This document shows, piece after piece, positions 1 through 8,230 of a stretch of 44,087 nucleotides of DNA. The position numbers and the translations under genes are program-made. Under the pieces are notes generated by a model. It saw only the letters and a program-made list of their open reading frames with translations. It did no database searches and had not been told where the DNA came from. The stretch lies in assembly GCA_022844405.1 (NCBI GenBank), contig JALHLV010000033.1, positions 1 to 44,087 on the forward strand. The letters run 5' to 3'. Source of the DNA: Sphingomonadales bacterium (GTDB taxonomy: Bacteria > Pseudomonadota > Alphaproteobacteria > SMXS01). Numbering within the stretch: position 1 is the stretch's first letter; every line of letters begins with the position of its first letter.

Positions 1-2450
1 CCCAGCCCGCGCCGCCATCCACGGCCACCGCCGCGCCGCCGCCGACTCGCGCGGCCCCACCGCCGCGCAAGATCACCGAGCGCAACATCACCTCGCGCTG
101 GATGGTCTGGGTGGGCGGCATCGCCCTGGCGCTGGGCGGCGTGTTCATGGTCCGCTACTCCATCGAGCAGGGCTATCTGGGCCCGGCGGTGCGCGTCGCG
201 CTGGGCATCCTGGCCGGCCTCGCCATGCTGGGCGCGGGCGAGTTCGCGCGCCGCCATCCGGGCCGAATTCCGGTCCAGGCCGATTACATCCCGGCGGTGG
301 TGACCGGCGCCGGCTTCCTCACCCTGTTCGCCAGCGTCTATTCGGCCTACGGGCTCTACGACCTGATTCCGTCCGTCGCCGCCTTCGTGCTGCTGGCCAT
401 GGTGGCGCTGGGCGCCATCGCCGTCTCGCTGGTGCATGGCCAGACCATGGCGCTGTTCGGGCTGATCGGCGCCATGATCGTGCCGGCGCTGGTGTCGACC
501 GGCGAGCCGCTGCCGACGCCGCTGTTCGGCTACCTGGCGGTGGTGGCCGCCGCGCTGGGCGCGATCTCGCGGCTGCGCCACTGGTGGGTCGTCGCCGGCG
601 CGACCATGGCCACGGCGTCGCTGTGGGTGCTGCTGTGGCTCGCCAGCGAGCCGACGGCGCCGCAGCCCGCCGCGCTCAGCGCCTTCGTGGTGTTCCTCGC
701 CGCGCTGCCGCTGTGGATCACCGCGGGCGCCACCGACCGCGCGCGCCAGCCCAGTGCGCTGCAACTGACCCACCCCGAATATCTGGTGTGGGCGAGCGGC
801 GCGGTGGTGGCGCTCCTGGCCTTCGCGCTGGTGCGAAGCGACCTTTACGGCCTGCTGTCGGTCTCGGCGCTGTTCGGCGTCGCCATCGTCTTCCTGGCCG
901 GCGCATGGCGGGTACCCGCCTGGCACGGCCTGCCGGTCGCGGCGGCGGCGGCGGTGCTGGCGACGCTGGCCACCTGGCACGTCCCGGCGCTGTTCGATCC
1001 CTATGCGGGCCAGGACGCCTACCGGACCGTCCTCAACCCGGTGCGCCAGCCCGCGTTCGAAACCTTCAACGGCGTCGCCGGCGGCTTCGCGCTGCTGTTC
1101 GGCGTGACCGGCTTCCTGGCGCTGCGGCTGCGGCGCGCCGCCGGATTCTGGTCGGGCCTGTCGGCGGCGGTGCCGGTGCTGATCCTGTTCATCTCCTACT
1201 GGCGCTGGACCGAGTTCCGCTCCGATCCGGGCTGGGCCGCCGTCGGCCTGGCGCTCGCCGGCCTCGCCACCTTCGCCGCCGAGCGCCGTCACCTGACGCC
1301 GGCGGCGCTGGGCGCCTACGCCACCGGCGCGGTCGCGGCGCTCAGCCTGGCGCTGGCCATGGTGCTGCGCGAGGCGTGGCTGACGGCGGCGCTGTCGCTG
1401 CAACTGCCGGCCATCGCCTGGATCTCGCTGCGGCTCGATCTGCCGTTCCTGCGCCGGGTGGCGCTGGTGGTGGCGGCGGTGGTGCTGGGGCGGCTGCTGC
1501 TCAACCCGGCGCTGCTCGATTATCCGCTGGGAGGCTGGCCGATCCTCAACTGGGTGCTGTACGGCTACGGCATCCCGGCGGTCGCCTTCTGGTACGCGGC
1601 GCGCCGCTTCATGCCGCAGCGCGACGGCATCACCGTCAAGGTGCTGGAGGCCGGCGCCATCGCCTTCCTGACCCTGCTGGTCACCTTCCAGATCCGGCAC
1701 CTGTTCGCCGGCAGCCTGGGCGCGCCCTACACGGACCTTGCCGAGACCAGCGTCCAGACCGCCGCCTGGCTGGGCATCGGCTACGGCCTCTATGTCCGGC
1801 GCAATCTGGGCGACCGCAAGGTGCTCGACGTGGCCGCCATGGTGCTGCGCGCCATCGGCCTGCTGCACCTGGTGTTCGTGCAGGTGCTGTTCCAGAACCC
1901 GCTGTGGTGGCATGTGGACGTGGGCGCGCTGCCCGTGTTCAACACGCTGGCGCTGGCCTATCTGCTGCCCGCCATCTTCGCCGCGCTCTATGCGTGGTCG
2001 GCGTCGGCGCGCGGCGACAGGATCACCTTCTACGTCTCGGCCGTCGCGGCGCTGGCGCTGACCGTGCTGTGGCTGAGCCTGGAGGTGCGCCACGCCTTCC
2101 ACGGCCGCTATCTCGACGGCGACACGGTCACCAACGCCGAGCAGTACACCTACAGCGCCGTCTGGCTGCTGTTCGGCGCCGCGCTGTTCGCCGCCGGCCT
2201 GAAGCTGAACAACAAGCCGCTGCGGATCGCCGCCCTCGCCATCTTCGCGCTCACCGTCGCCAAGGCGTTCCTGTTCGACATGTCGAACATGACCGGCCTG
2301 TTCCGGGCGCTGTCGTTCCTGGGTCTGGGCGCGGCGCTGCTGGGCGTCGGGTATCTGTACCAGCGCTTCGTGCTGCAGCCGGAAGACGAGGAGCCGGAAG
2401 CAACTCCCGCTGAACCGCCGCCGCCGGCCCAGTCACCACCCGTTCCATAA
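1..2450 (+). CDS. DUF2339 family multi-pass membrane protein (5' end cut by window edge)
   Basis: The reading frame is open from the first bases of the window, so the first in-frame ATG (102) is not the true start. The visible N-terminal part is a proline/alanine-rich, probably cytoplasmic stretch followed by ERNITSRWMVWVGGIALALG, which fits the start of the DUF2339 membrane domain. The rest is almost entirely hydrophobic segments separated by short loops (more than 15 likely helices), ending in a charged Glu/Pro-rich tail. DUF2339 proteins are large inner-membrane proteins of unknown function. The family assignment is by overall pattern; no catalytic motif is visible. The gene is followed by a hairpin repeat and a convergent crotonase gene. 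Confidence 0.85.
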   Translation, partial: QPAPPSTATAAPPPTRAAPPPRKITERNITSRWMVWVGGIALALGGVFMVRYSIEQGYLGPAVRVALGILAGLAMLGAGEFARRHPGRIPVQADYIPAVVTGAGFLTLFASVYSAYGLYDLIPSVAAFVLLAMVALGAIAVSLVHGQTMALFGLIGAMIVPALVSTGEPLPTPLFGYLAVVAAALGAISRLRHWWVVAGATMATASLWVLLWLASEPTAPQPAALSAFVVFLAALPLWITAGATDRARQPSALQLTHPEYLVWASGAVVALLAFALVRSDLYGLLSVSALFGVAIVFLAGAWRVPAWHGLPVAAAAAVLATLATWHVPALFDPYAGQDAYRTVLNPVRQPAFETFNGVAGGFALLFGVTGFLALRLRRAAGFWSGLSAAVPVLILFISYWRWTEFRSDPGWAAVGLALAGLATFAAERRHLTPAALGAYATGAVAALSLALAMVLREAWLTAALSLQLPAIAWISLRLDLPFLRRVALVVAAVVLGRLLLNPALLDYPLGGWPILNWVLYGYGIPAVAFWYAARRFMPQRDGITVKVLEAGAIAFLTLLVTFQIRHLFAGSLGAPYTDLAETSVQTAAWLGIGYGLYVRRNLGDRKVLDVAAMVLRAIGLLHLVFVQVLFQNPLWWHVDVGALPVFNTLALAYLLPAIFAALYAWSASARGDRITFYVSAVAALALTVLWLSLEVRHAFHGRYLDGDTVTNAEQYTYSAVWLLFGAALFAAGLKLNNKPLRIAALAIFALTVAKAFLFDMSNMTGLFRALSFLGLGAALLGVGYLYQRFVLQPEDEEPEATPAEPPPPAQSPPVP

Positions 2451-2457
2451 CATTTCA

Positions 2458-2548
2458 TGTCATCCCCGCCTTGCGCGGGGACCCATGTCGATGCCGGATA
2501 CGGCGTGGCCTGCACATAGATGGGTCCCCGCGCAAGGCGGGGATGACA
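2458..2548. repeat. Inverted repeat pair, perfect 29-bp arms
   Basis: The left arm (2458-2486) is the exact reverse complement of the right arm (2520-2548), with a 33-bp spacer. Each arm is itself hairpin-prone, with core CCCCGCCTTGCGCGGGG. It sits between convergent genes and could end transcription from both sides. A related but diverged pair lies at 10937-11073, so this is a dispersed intergenic repeat family. No coding capacity. Confidence 0.9.
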
Positions 2549-2575
2549 ATATTTGGGGAAAGGCCGGCGCCCTGA

Positions 2576-3352
2576 TCAGCGCCCCGTGAACACCGGCTTG
2601 CGCTTCTCGACGAAGGCGCGCATGGCCTCCTTCGAGTCCTCGCTCTTGCCGAGCTGGCCGGTCATGCTCTGCTCGAAGCGGTAACCGTCGCGCAGGCTGA
2701 GCTCCTCGATCTGGTTGAGCGCGTGCTTGGCGAGGCGGCTGGCGATCGGGCTCTTCGAGGCGATCTCGCGCGCCAGGCCCATGGCCACGTCCATCAAATT
2801 CTCCGGCGCGGTGCACTCCTCGACGACGCCGAGCCGGTAGAGCTCGGGGCCGTAGACGCGCAGGCCGGTCAGCATCATCCGGCGCAGCCGCGAATGGCCG
2901 AACAGGCGCTGGGCATGGCGGCCGCCGCCGAGCAGGCCCACATCGATCTCCGGCAGGCCGAGGCAGCCCTTCTCCGACGCGACCAGGATGTCGCAGGACG
3001 CGGCGATGGCGAGGCCGCCGCCCAGCGCCGGGCCGTTGATCGCGGCGATCACCGGCTTCTGGCATTCCATGATGCAGTGATAGGCCTCGCGGGCGCGCCG
3101 GCTGCCCTGCCAGTGGTCGCCCGGCTTGCGCTCGACGCCCGCGCGCGACTTGATGTCGGCGCCGGCGCAGAACACCTTGCCCGCGCCGGTCAGCACGGCG
3201 ACCCGCACCTCATCGCGGTCGCTGATGGTGTCGAACGTCCACATCAGCTCGTCCAGCACCTGCATGCTGTGCGCGTTGACAGGCGGGTTGTCGATGGTGA
3301 CCAGCGCGACGTGGCCGTCGACGAGTTCGGTCTTGATGAGCTGCGGTTCCAT
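2576..3352 (-). CDS. Enoyl-CoA hydratase/isomerase (crotonase) family protein
   Basis: 258 aa, the usual crotonase length. Start ATG at 3352 follows a good GGGGAGAG ribosome binding site. Crotonase landmarks are present: the oxyanion-hole region FCAGADIKS (about 61-69), NGPALGGGLAIAASCDI (106-122) and GLPEIDVGLLGGG (132-144). By comparison with the rat enoyl-CoA hydratase pattern as I remember it, the glutamate of the LPEI segment is kept (E135) while the other catalytic glutamate position, after GGG, is alanine (A115). The protein may therefore be an isomerase, hydrolase or another CoA-ester lyase instead of a classical hydratase. It acts in the cytoplasm on acyl-CoA; the substrate cannot be told. 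It is divergent from the aldolase gene at 3454. Confidence 0.88.
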   Translation of the reverse strand: MEPQLIKTELVDGHVALVTIDNPPVNAHSMQVLDELMWTFDTISDRDEVRVAVLTGAGKVFCAGADIKSRAGVERKPGDHWQGSRRAREAYHCIMECQKPVIAAINGPALGGGLAIAASCDILVASEKGCLGLPEIDVGLLGGGRHAQRLFGHSRLRRMMLTGLRVYGPELYRLGVVEECTAPENLMDVAMGLAREIASKSPIASRLAKHALNQIEELSLRDGYRFEQSMTGQLGKSEDSKEAMRAFVEKRKPVFTGR

Positions 3353-3453
3353 GATCTCTCCCCGAGGTTGCGGCGCTTCATCCCGGCATCGGACCTTGCG
3401 CCTTCATGCATGATTGGTACGTTAGCGGCCCGGCTCTGGAACGAGAAGAGGTC

Positions 3454-4488
3454 ATGAGCATCAAGACGCGCAGCTTTCTCAGCGACAACAGCGCCGGCAT
3501 CTCGCCCGAAATCCTGGCCGCGATCGGCCGCGCGAACGACGGCGCGGCGCCCGGTTACGGCGCCGATCCGCTGACCGTGGCGCTGGGCGAGCGGTTCTCC
3601 CAACTGTTCGAGACACGGGTCGAGGTATTCCTGGTGGCGACCGGCACGGCGGCCAACGCCCTGTCGCTGGCGGCCTGCTGCCCGCCATGGGGCGCCGTGC
3701 TGTGCCACGAGCACGCCCATGTCATCCGCGACGAGTGCGGCGCGCCCGAGTTCTACACGGCCGGCGCCAAGTTGTTCGGCGTTGCCAGCGAGCACGGCCT
3801 GCTGACCCTCGACACGCTGGAGAAGGCCTACCGCAACTTCCGGCTGAACGACCAGCACCAGACCCAGCCCGCCGCGCTCAGCCTGTCGCAGGCGACCGAG
3901 GCAGGCACCGTCTATTCCGTCCGGGACGTGACCAACATTTCGGCCTGGGCGCGCGAGCGGAAGATGCGCGTGCACATGGACGGCGCCCGCTTCGGTAACG
4001 CGGTCGTCAGCCTCGAGTGCACGCCGGCCGAGATCACCTGGAAGACGGGCGTCGACATCCTGTCGTTCGGCGCCACCAAGAACGGCGCGCTCGCCGCCGA
4101 GGCGGTGATCGTGTTCGACCCGGCGCTGGCCAAGGACATGGCTTATCGCCGCAAGCGCGCCGGGCAGTTGCTGTCGAAATCGCGGTTCTTCTCGGCCCAG
4201 TTCCACGCCTATCTGGACGGCGATTTGTGGCTGCGGAACGTCGCCCGCTCCAACCGCATGGCCTCGAATTTGGCCGACGCCTTCGACGCGCTGGGCTTCG
4301 ACCTCGCTCACCCCGTCCACGCCAACGAGCTGTTCGTGCGCATGCCCGACGAGGTGGCCACGCGGCTGCGCGACGCCGGCTTCCTGTTTCTCGACTGGCC
4401 GACCGCGGGACCCGGCGGAAGAAGGCTGGTGACCAGCCCCGCGACCTCGGAAGACGACGTGGAAGCCCTGATCGAGCTGGCCGCCTAA
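3454..4488 (+). CDS. ltaE: Low-specificity L-threonine aldolase family PLP enzyme
   Basis: 344 aa from ATG 3454, which has AGAGG just upstream; an in-frame ATG at 3406 lies further up but lacks a binding site and would add residues absent from the family. The fold-type I PLP pattern is clear: GYGADPL near residue 34, CHEHAHV (84-90), HMDGARF (174-180) and the Schiff-base lysine in SFGATKNG (K209). This family cleaves threonine or allo-threonine to glycine and acetaldehyde, in the cytoplasm. The gene is single, divergent from the crotonase gene, and runs into an inverted repeat at 4491-4572. A related beta-eliminating lyase activity is possible, but the motif order is that of threonine aldolase. 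Confidence 0.9.
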   Translation: MSIKTRSFLSDNSAGISPEILAAIGRANDGAAPGYGADPLTVALGERFSQLFETRVEVFLVATGTAANALSLAACCPPWGAVLCHEHAHVIRDECGAPEFYTAGAKLFGVASEHGLLTLDTLEKAYRNFRLNDQHQTQPAALSLSQATEAGTVYSVRDVTNISAWARERKMRVHMDGARFGNAVVSLECTPAEITWKTGVDILSFGATKNGALAAEAVIVFDPALAKDMAYRRKRAGQLLSKSRFFSAQFHAYLDGDLWLRNVARSNRMASNLADAFDALGFDLAHPVHANELFVRMPDEVATRLRDAGFLFLDWPTAGPGGRRLVTSPATSEDDVEALIELAA

Positions 4489-4490
4489 AG

Positions 4491-4572
4491 CGCTAATACA
4501 GGGACACAATACCTATTCGGCGGCGACCAAGCGGCGGCGCACCGAAATACATATTGTGTCCCTGTATTAGCG
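4491..4572. repeat. REP-like inverted pair, perfect 21-bp arms
   Basis: Arm 4491-4511 is the exact reverse complement of 4552-4572; the shared core reads TAATACAGGGACACAAT. The 40-bp spacer continues the hairpin imperfectly (TATTCGG facing CCGAAATA). It lies between convergent genes, and the stop codon of the flavoprotein gene on the minus strand (4567-4569) is inside the right arm. Related TAATACGGGGACAT copies occur in tandem at 43930-43960. Repeats of this style are associated with RAYT transposases, one of which is in this window at 40303-40965. Confidence 0.85.
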
Positions 4573-4977
4573 GATGACGCCGTAGACCTTTTCCGGATGG
4601 ATGCGGAGGATGACGCGGTCCTGCGTGTCCAGCCAGCCCTGCAGATCCTCGGGCTCGGTCCAGCCTGAATCCGCGATGTTGGCGAACACCAGCTTCGTCA
4701 TGGCGACGAGGTCGTCCTTCTCCACCGTCGCCCGGCCTTCGACCGTCACGAAGTTGAACGGCTCCCTGTTGGTGCAGCAGCACACGGCCACGCGCGGGTC
4801 GCGCTCCAGCGACTTGCGCTTGAAGGTGGTGCCCGGCGTGCTGATCACCAGCGTGTCGCCGTCGCGGGCATAGGCCACGAAGGTGCTCGACGGCGTGCCG
4901 CTCCCGCGCAGCGTGCTGATCACGGCCCAGCGATGGTCGGTGATGAACTGGTCGAACTTCGGATCGGTGCCGATCAT
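4567..4977 (-). CDS. PPOX-class (pyridoxamine 5'-phosphate oxidase fold) flavin/F420-binding protein
   Basis: 136 aa from ATG 4977, preceded by GGGGAAG; an upstream in-frame ATG at 5016 has no such site. The sequence has the split-barrel pattern of small PPOX proteins: WAVISTLR near the N-terminus, VISTPGTTFKRKSLERDPRVAV in the middle (positions about 46-67) and FVTVEGRATV, ending in IHPEKVYG. Proteins of this type bind FMN or F420 and reduce small ketones or heterocycles; the cofactor and substrate are not determined by what is visible. The stop codon lies inside the inverted repeat 4491-4572. Confidence 0.8.
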   Translation of the reverse strand: MIGTDPKFDQFITDHRWAVISTLRGSGTPSSTFVAYARDGDTLVISTPGTTFKRKSLERDPRVAVCCCTNREPFNFVTVEGRATVEKDDLVAMTKLVFANIADSGWTEPEDLQGWLDTQDRVILRIHPEKVYGVIR

Positions 4978-5083
4978 TGCTGCTTCCCCGGTTGCGTACC
5001 GGCGCAGACTAGCCATTCAAGCATGCTGGAAAAAGTGAAAGTTCCGCGCCTCTCCCGCCGCTGAAAAAGATCGAAAAAATTTA

Positions 5084-5111
5084 TTGTCTCGATCCGGCGG
5101 CGAGTCATACT
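5084..5111 (+). promoter_or_regulatory. Candidate promoter of the P450 operon
   Basis: TTGTCT at 5084-5089 and CATACT at 5106-5111 are separated by 16 bp, in an AT-richer patch of an otherwise GC-rich gap, 53 bp before the P450 start. The match to a housekeeping sigma consensus is moderate. Confidence 0.4.
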
Positions 5112-5164
5112 GGACCGGCTGCCGCGACGGGGAAATCGCGGCATGACCAACCGGAGAACCGCCC

Positions 5165-6454
5165 ATGAGCACCGCCGCCAAGACGCCGTCGAGCGTCGCC
5201 GACATCAACCTGTTCGATCCGGCCGTGCTGATCGACCCGTGGGATGCCTACCAGCGGCTGCGCGACGAATCCCCGGTGCACTTCATGCCGGCCGGCAACA
5301 TCCATGTGATCACGCGCTACGACCTGCTGATGCAGGTGCTGCGCGACACGGACACCTATTCGAGCAATTTCGGACCGTTCCTCAACGCCACGAGGCAGCA
5401 CTGGCTGGAAAACGCGCCCGCGCCGGTGCGCGACAAGTTCCTCGCAATCGCCAGCCAGATGTTCCCGCCGGTCGATACCCTGCTGACCGCCGATCCTCCG
5501 ACCCACAAGAAGTACCGCTCGCAGGTCGACCGGGTGTTCACCGCCGGCAACGTCCGCAAGATGGAGCCCTACATCCAGCAGATCATCGACGAGACCATCG
5601 ACGGCTTCGTCGACCAGGGCGAAGTGGACTTCATGGAGGCCTTCGCCCTGCCGGTGCCGCTGCGCATCATCGCCGACCGGCTGGGCGTGGCGCCGGAGGA
5701 CCGGCCGTTCTTCTACGAGGGCGCGACCGTGGCCGCATCCGGCCTGCGCCTGACCATGCATTCCGACGACGAGCTGCTGCGCCGGGCGCAGGTGATGGTC
5801 GACCTGCAGAACTACATGGTCGGGCTGGTCGAGGCCCGCCGCAAGGATCCGCGCGACGACATGTGCACCATCCTGGGCGAGGTGCGGCTGGAGGACGAGG
5901 ACCGTCCGCTCAATCCCGCCGAGCTGTGGAGCATCCTCAACCAGTTCCTGGTCGCCGGCCACGAGACCACCACCAGCACCTTCGGCTGGGGCATGCTGCT
6001 GCTGTGCGAGAACCCGGAGATCCAGGAACAGCTCGTCGGCGACCCGAAGGCCGTGCGCACCTTCTGCGAGGAAGCGCTGCGCCTCGAGGCGCCGGTGCAG
6101 GGCCTGCCCCGCGTGGTGACGAAGGACACCGAACTCGGCGGCTATCCGCTCAAGGCGGGTTCCATGCTGATGCTGCGCTACGGCGCGGCCAACCGGGACG
6201 AGCGCCACTTCGAGTGCCCGGTGCAGGTGGACATCCACCGCAAGAACGCCGGCTCGCAACTGGCCTTCGGCTCAGGCATCCACCACTGCGTCGGCGCGCC
6301 GCTGGCCCGCCAGGAGCTGAACCTGGGCTTCCCCGCGCTGGTTTCCCGGATGAAGAACTTCCGCCTGGCGCCCGGCCATCCGGAGCCCAAGGCCGAGCCC
6401 AGCGTCATTCTGCGCAGCCTGCCGGAGCTGTATGTGCGGTTCGACAGGCGCTGA
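5165..6454 (+). CDS. Cytochrome P450 (bacterial soluble type)
   Basis: 429 aa with all P450 hallmarks: the I-helix oxygen-binding motif AGHETT (264-269), the K-helix ExxR as E303-A-L-R306, and the heme loop FGSGIHHCVG (368-377) with C375 as the heme ligand. There is no N-terminal membrane anchor, so it is a soluble class I enzyme that needs separate ferredoxin and reductase partners, which are not in the window. The start ATG 5165 has GGAG about 10 bp upstream. An SRPBCC protein starts 4 bp after the stop, so the two are probably co-translated. The substrate is unknown; length and motifs fit the bacterial CYPs that hydroxylate terpenoid, steroid or fatty substrates. Confidence 0.95.
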   Translation: MSTAAKTPSSVADINLFDPAVLIDPWDAYQRLRDESPVHFMPAGNIHVITRYDLLMQVLRDTDTYSSNFGPFLNATRQHWLENAPAPVRDKFLAIASQMFPPVDTLLTADPPTHKKYRSQVDRVFTAGNVRKMEPYIQQIIDETIDGFVDQGEVDFMEAFALPVPLRIIADRLGVAPEDRPFFYEGATVAASGLRLTMHSDDELLRRAQVMVDLQNYMVGLVEARRKDPRDDMCTILGEVRLEDEDRPLNPAELWSILNQFLVAGHETTTSTFGWGMLLLCENPEIQEQLVGDPKAVRTFCEEALRLEAPVQGLPRVVTKDTELGGYPLKAGSMLMLRYGAANRDERHFECPVQVDIHRKNAGSQLAFGSGIHHCVGAPLARQELNLGFPALVSRMKNFRLAPGHPEPKAEPSVILRSLPELYVRFDRR

Positions 6455-6458
6455 CCCC

Positions 6459-6890
6459 ATGGGATATGCGATCGGCACCATGGCGATGAACGTGCCGGCG
6501 GCGAAAGCGTGGGCGGCGATCGGCGACTTCGGCGGGCTGCTGACCTGGATGCCGCCGCTGGAAGGCTCGACCCTGTCGACCACGGGCAGCGGCGTCGGCA
6601 TGGTCCGCACCCTGTCGCTGCCGGGCCTGGGCGCGGGCGACGAGCGGCTCGACGCCAACAACCACGCCAACATGATCCAGGTGCTGTCGATCACCACCGG
6701 CGGTCCGTTCGGCGCCAGCCGCTACCAGGCGCGGCTGTCGGTGCGGCCCGAGGGCGCGAATGCCTGCACCTGTTTCTGGGAAGGCTTCTTCGATGCGCCC
6801 GCCGGCGTCGACGAGGGCGAAATCCGCACACAATTGGAAGGCGCCTACGCCTTCATGCTGGGCGGCCTGAAGGCGCACCTGGCCGGGTAG
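6459..6890 (+). CDS. SRPBCC family protein (polyketide cyclase/START-like fold)
   Basis: 143 aa. The pattern is that of the helix-grip fold: MAMNVPAAKAWAAIGDFGGL near the start, then a hydrophobic beta sheet and a long C-terminal helix ending in a leucine-rich LGGLKAHLAG. Such proteins bind hydrophobic ligands and some act as aromatase/cyclases. The start ATG at 6459 lies 4 bp after the P450 stop, so the protein may bind or process the P450 substrate or product. A later start at 6480 is possible. No residue that would prove catalysis is visible. Confidence 0.75.
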   Translation: MGYAIGTMAMNVPAAKAWAAIGDFGGLLTWMPPLEGSTLSTTGSGVGMVRTLSLPGLGAGDERLDANNHANMIQVLSITTGGPFGASRYQARLSVRPEGANACTCFWEGFFDAPAGVDEGEIRTQLEGAYAFMLGGLKAHLAG

Positions 6891-6903
6891 CCGCTTCGCG
6901 GCG

Positions 6904-7045
6904 CGCCCTCATCCGGCCGCCCTGCGGGCGTCCACCTTCTCCCCGGGCGGGGAGAAGGAAGGTTGACGACGTCATCGATGGAAGCGTCCCCTCGCCCCAC
7001 CGGGGAGAGGGTCAGGGTGAGGGGGACGCGCCAGCGGCGCGCCTA
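6904..7045. repeat. Dispersed intergenic repeat (CCTCATCC...GGTGAGGGGGAC type)
   Basis: An imperfect inverted repeat fills the gap between convergent genes: CCTCATCC-GGCCGCC-...-CCTTCTCCCC on the left and GGGGAGAGGGTCAGGGTGAGGGGGAC on the right half. The same arrangement occurs at 15562-15694, and a half copy lies at about 43902-43929. It has no coding role and may act as a bidirectional terminator. Confidence 0.75.
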
Positions 7046-7049
7046 CCCG

Positions 7050-7592
7050 CTATTCCGGCATCAGCCGCCAGCCGCTTATGCCGGTGAGGAACGCGTCGCT
7101 GCGCAGTTCCACCGACTTGCAGATCGACTTGGCCGGGTCCTTGGGATCGTTCACCCGGGCGTATTTGAATTTGTCGATCGGGCACAGATTGCGCTGGAAG
7201 ACACCGACGAACTCCATGCGCTTGCGGTTGTAGGACTGCGCCAGCTTCATGAAGTCGGCGGGATAGTCCATGCCGATCATCACCCGGCCGCACGAGCCGA
7301 TGTCCCGGGGAAAAAGGTCGAAATACAGATTGTTGTTGCGCTGCTCGATCAACGCGATGCCCTGGACGCGGACCTGCTGGCCCTCGAACTTGTCCGGCGC
7401 GCACACCAGGTCGCTCAGCGACACCAGCGGCACGTTGGGAAACGGCGATTTGCCATCGTCGACGGCGGCGGGCGCGCGCGCATAGTCCGATTTCTCCATG
7501 GCCTTGAGGTCGTCCTTGACCGCCTTGCCCATGCAGCCCGACAGCAGCGCCGCGCCGGCGATCAGCGCCAGCAACCCCCGGCATTTCATCAT
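7050..7592 (-). CDS. Predicted lipoprotein of unknown function
   Basis: 180 aa. The N-terminus is a signal peptide with a lipobox LLSGC ending at C20, so it should be lipidated and anchored on the periplasmic side. The mature part contains a segment resembling a small beta-barrel (FEGQQVRVQGIALIEQRNN, about 78-96) and several cysteines. No family with known function is recognised. Its ATG overlaps the stop of the upstream NUDIX gene by 4 bp (ATGA), so the two are translationally coupled. Confidence 0.7.
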   Translation of the reverse strand: MMKCRGLLALIAGAALLSGCMGKAVKDDLKAMEKSDYARAPAAVDDGKSPFPNVPLVSLSDLVCAPDKFEGQQVRVQGIALIEQRNNNLYFDLFPRDIGSCGRVMIGMDYPADFMKLAQSYNRKRMEFVGVFQRNLCPIDKFKYARVNDPKDPAKSICKSVELRSDAFLTGISGWRLMPE

Positions 7593-8164
7593 CGCGGCCC
7601 GCCCCTCAGCCAGTAGAGGGCGATCAGCGTCTTCGAATCCTGGAACCGGCCTTGGTCGAGCCAGGCGAACGCCTCGTCATGGGTCAGTTCCACCAGCCTG
7701 ATGTCTTCGTCGCCGTCGCCCGGCGCCTCACCCGGATCGCCGTCCACGTCGACCAGATAGAGATGCATGCGCTCGTCGGTATAGCCGGGCGAAACGAAGA
7801 AGCTGGTGACCGGCGTCACGCCGACGGCCTCATAGCCGGTTTCCTCGCGCAGTTCCCGCACCATGGCCTCCTCGGCGCTCTCGCCGGGGTCGAGTTTGCC
7901 GGCGCAGATCTCCACGATCCAGCCGTCCGACTTGCCGTGGGCAGCCAGCCGGAACTGCTCGACGAAGATCAGCGTGCCGCGCGACCGGTGCCTGACCAGG
8001 CCCACGGCCGCGTCCTGCCGGCGCACGACGTCGCGGGTCACGGGCTTGCTCATGGCGCCGGAGAAGGTCTCGAAGCGGTAGGTGATCTCGTCGACCTTCA
8101 GCCAGCCGTCGGCGACGCGGCGGCAGCTTTCGACATCGACCTTGCTGGGGCGGATATTGGTCAT
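7589..8164 (-). CDS. NUDIX hydrolase, ADP-ribose pyrophosphatase-like
   Basis: 191 aa. A complete Nudix box is present at 89-111: G-x5-E-x7-R-E-L-R-E-E-T-G-Y, with the metal-binding glutamates E104, E107 and E108. Downstream, SPGYTDERMHLYLV resembles the region found in ADP-ribose/sugar-nucleotide pyrophosphatases. It would hydrolyse a nucleoside-diphosphate linked compound in the cytoplasm, with Mg or Mn. The start at 8164 has no clear ribosome binding site. It is the first gene of a pair with the lipoprotein at 7050-7592. Confidence 0.88.
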   Translation of the reverse strand: MTNIRPSKVDVESCRRVADGWLKVDEITYRFETFSGAMSKPVTRDVVRRQDAAVGLVRHRSRGTLIFVEQFRLAAHGKSDGWIVEICAGKLDPGESAEEAMVRELREETGYEAVGVTPVTSFFVSPGYTDERMHLYLVDVDGDPGEAPGDGDEDIRLVELTHDEAFAWLDQGRFQDSKTLIALYWLRGGPR

Positions 8165-8230
8165 GGGAAGGATTTAACACAGGTCCAACGCTGCACCACA
8201 CGCTAAACCCGAGAACCTGCTTCTACGTGA

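Noticed and set aside
584-2413. A 609-codon plus-strand frame inside the DUF2339 gene
   Set aside because: It is a shifted-frame shadow made almost only of Arg, Ala, Gly and Pro.
3244-4509. 421-codon minus-strand frame over the threonine aldolase gene
   Set aside because: Antisense shadow; only its last part overlaps the crotonase start in another frame.
6904-7045. CRISPR-like appearance of the GC-rich repeat halves
   Set aside because: Only two inverted halves, no regular spacers and no cas genes; it is a dispersed palindromic repeat.
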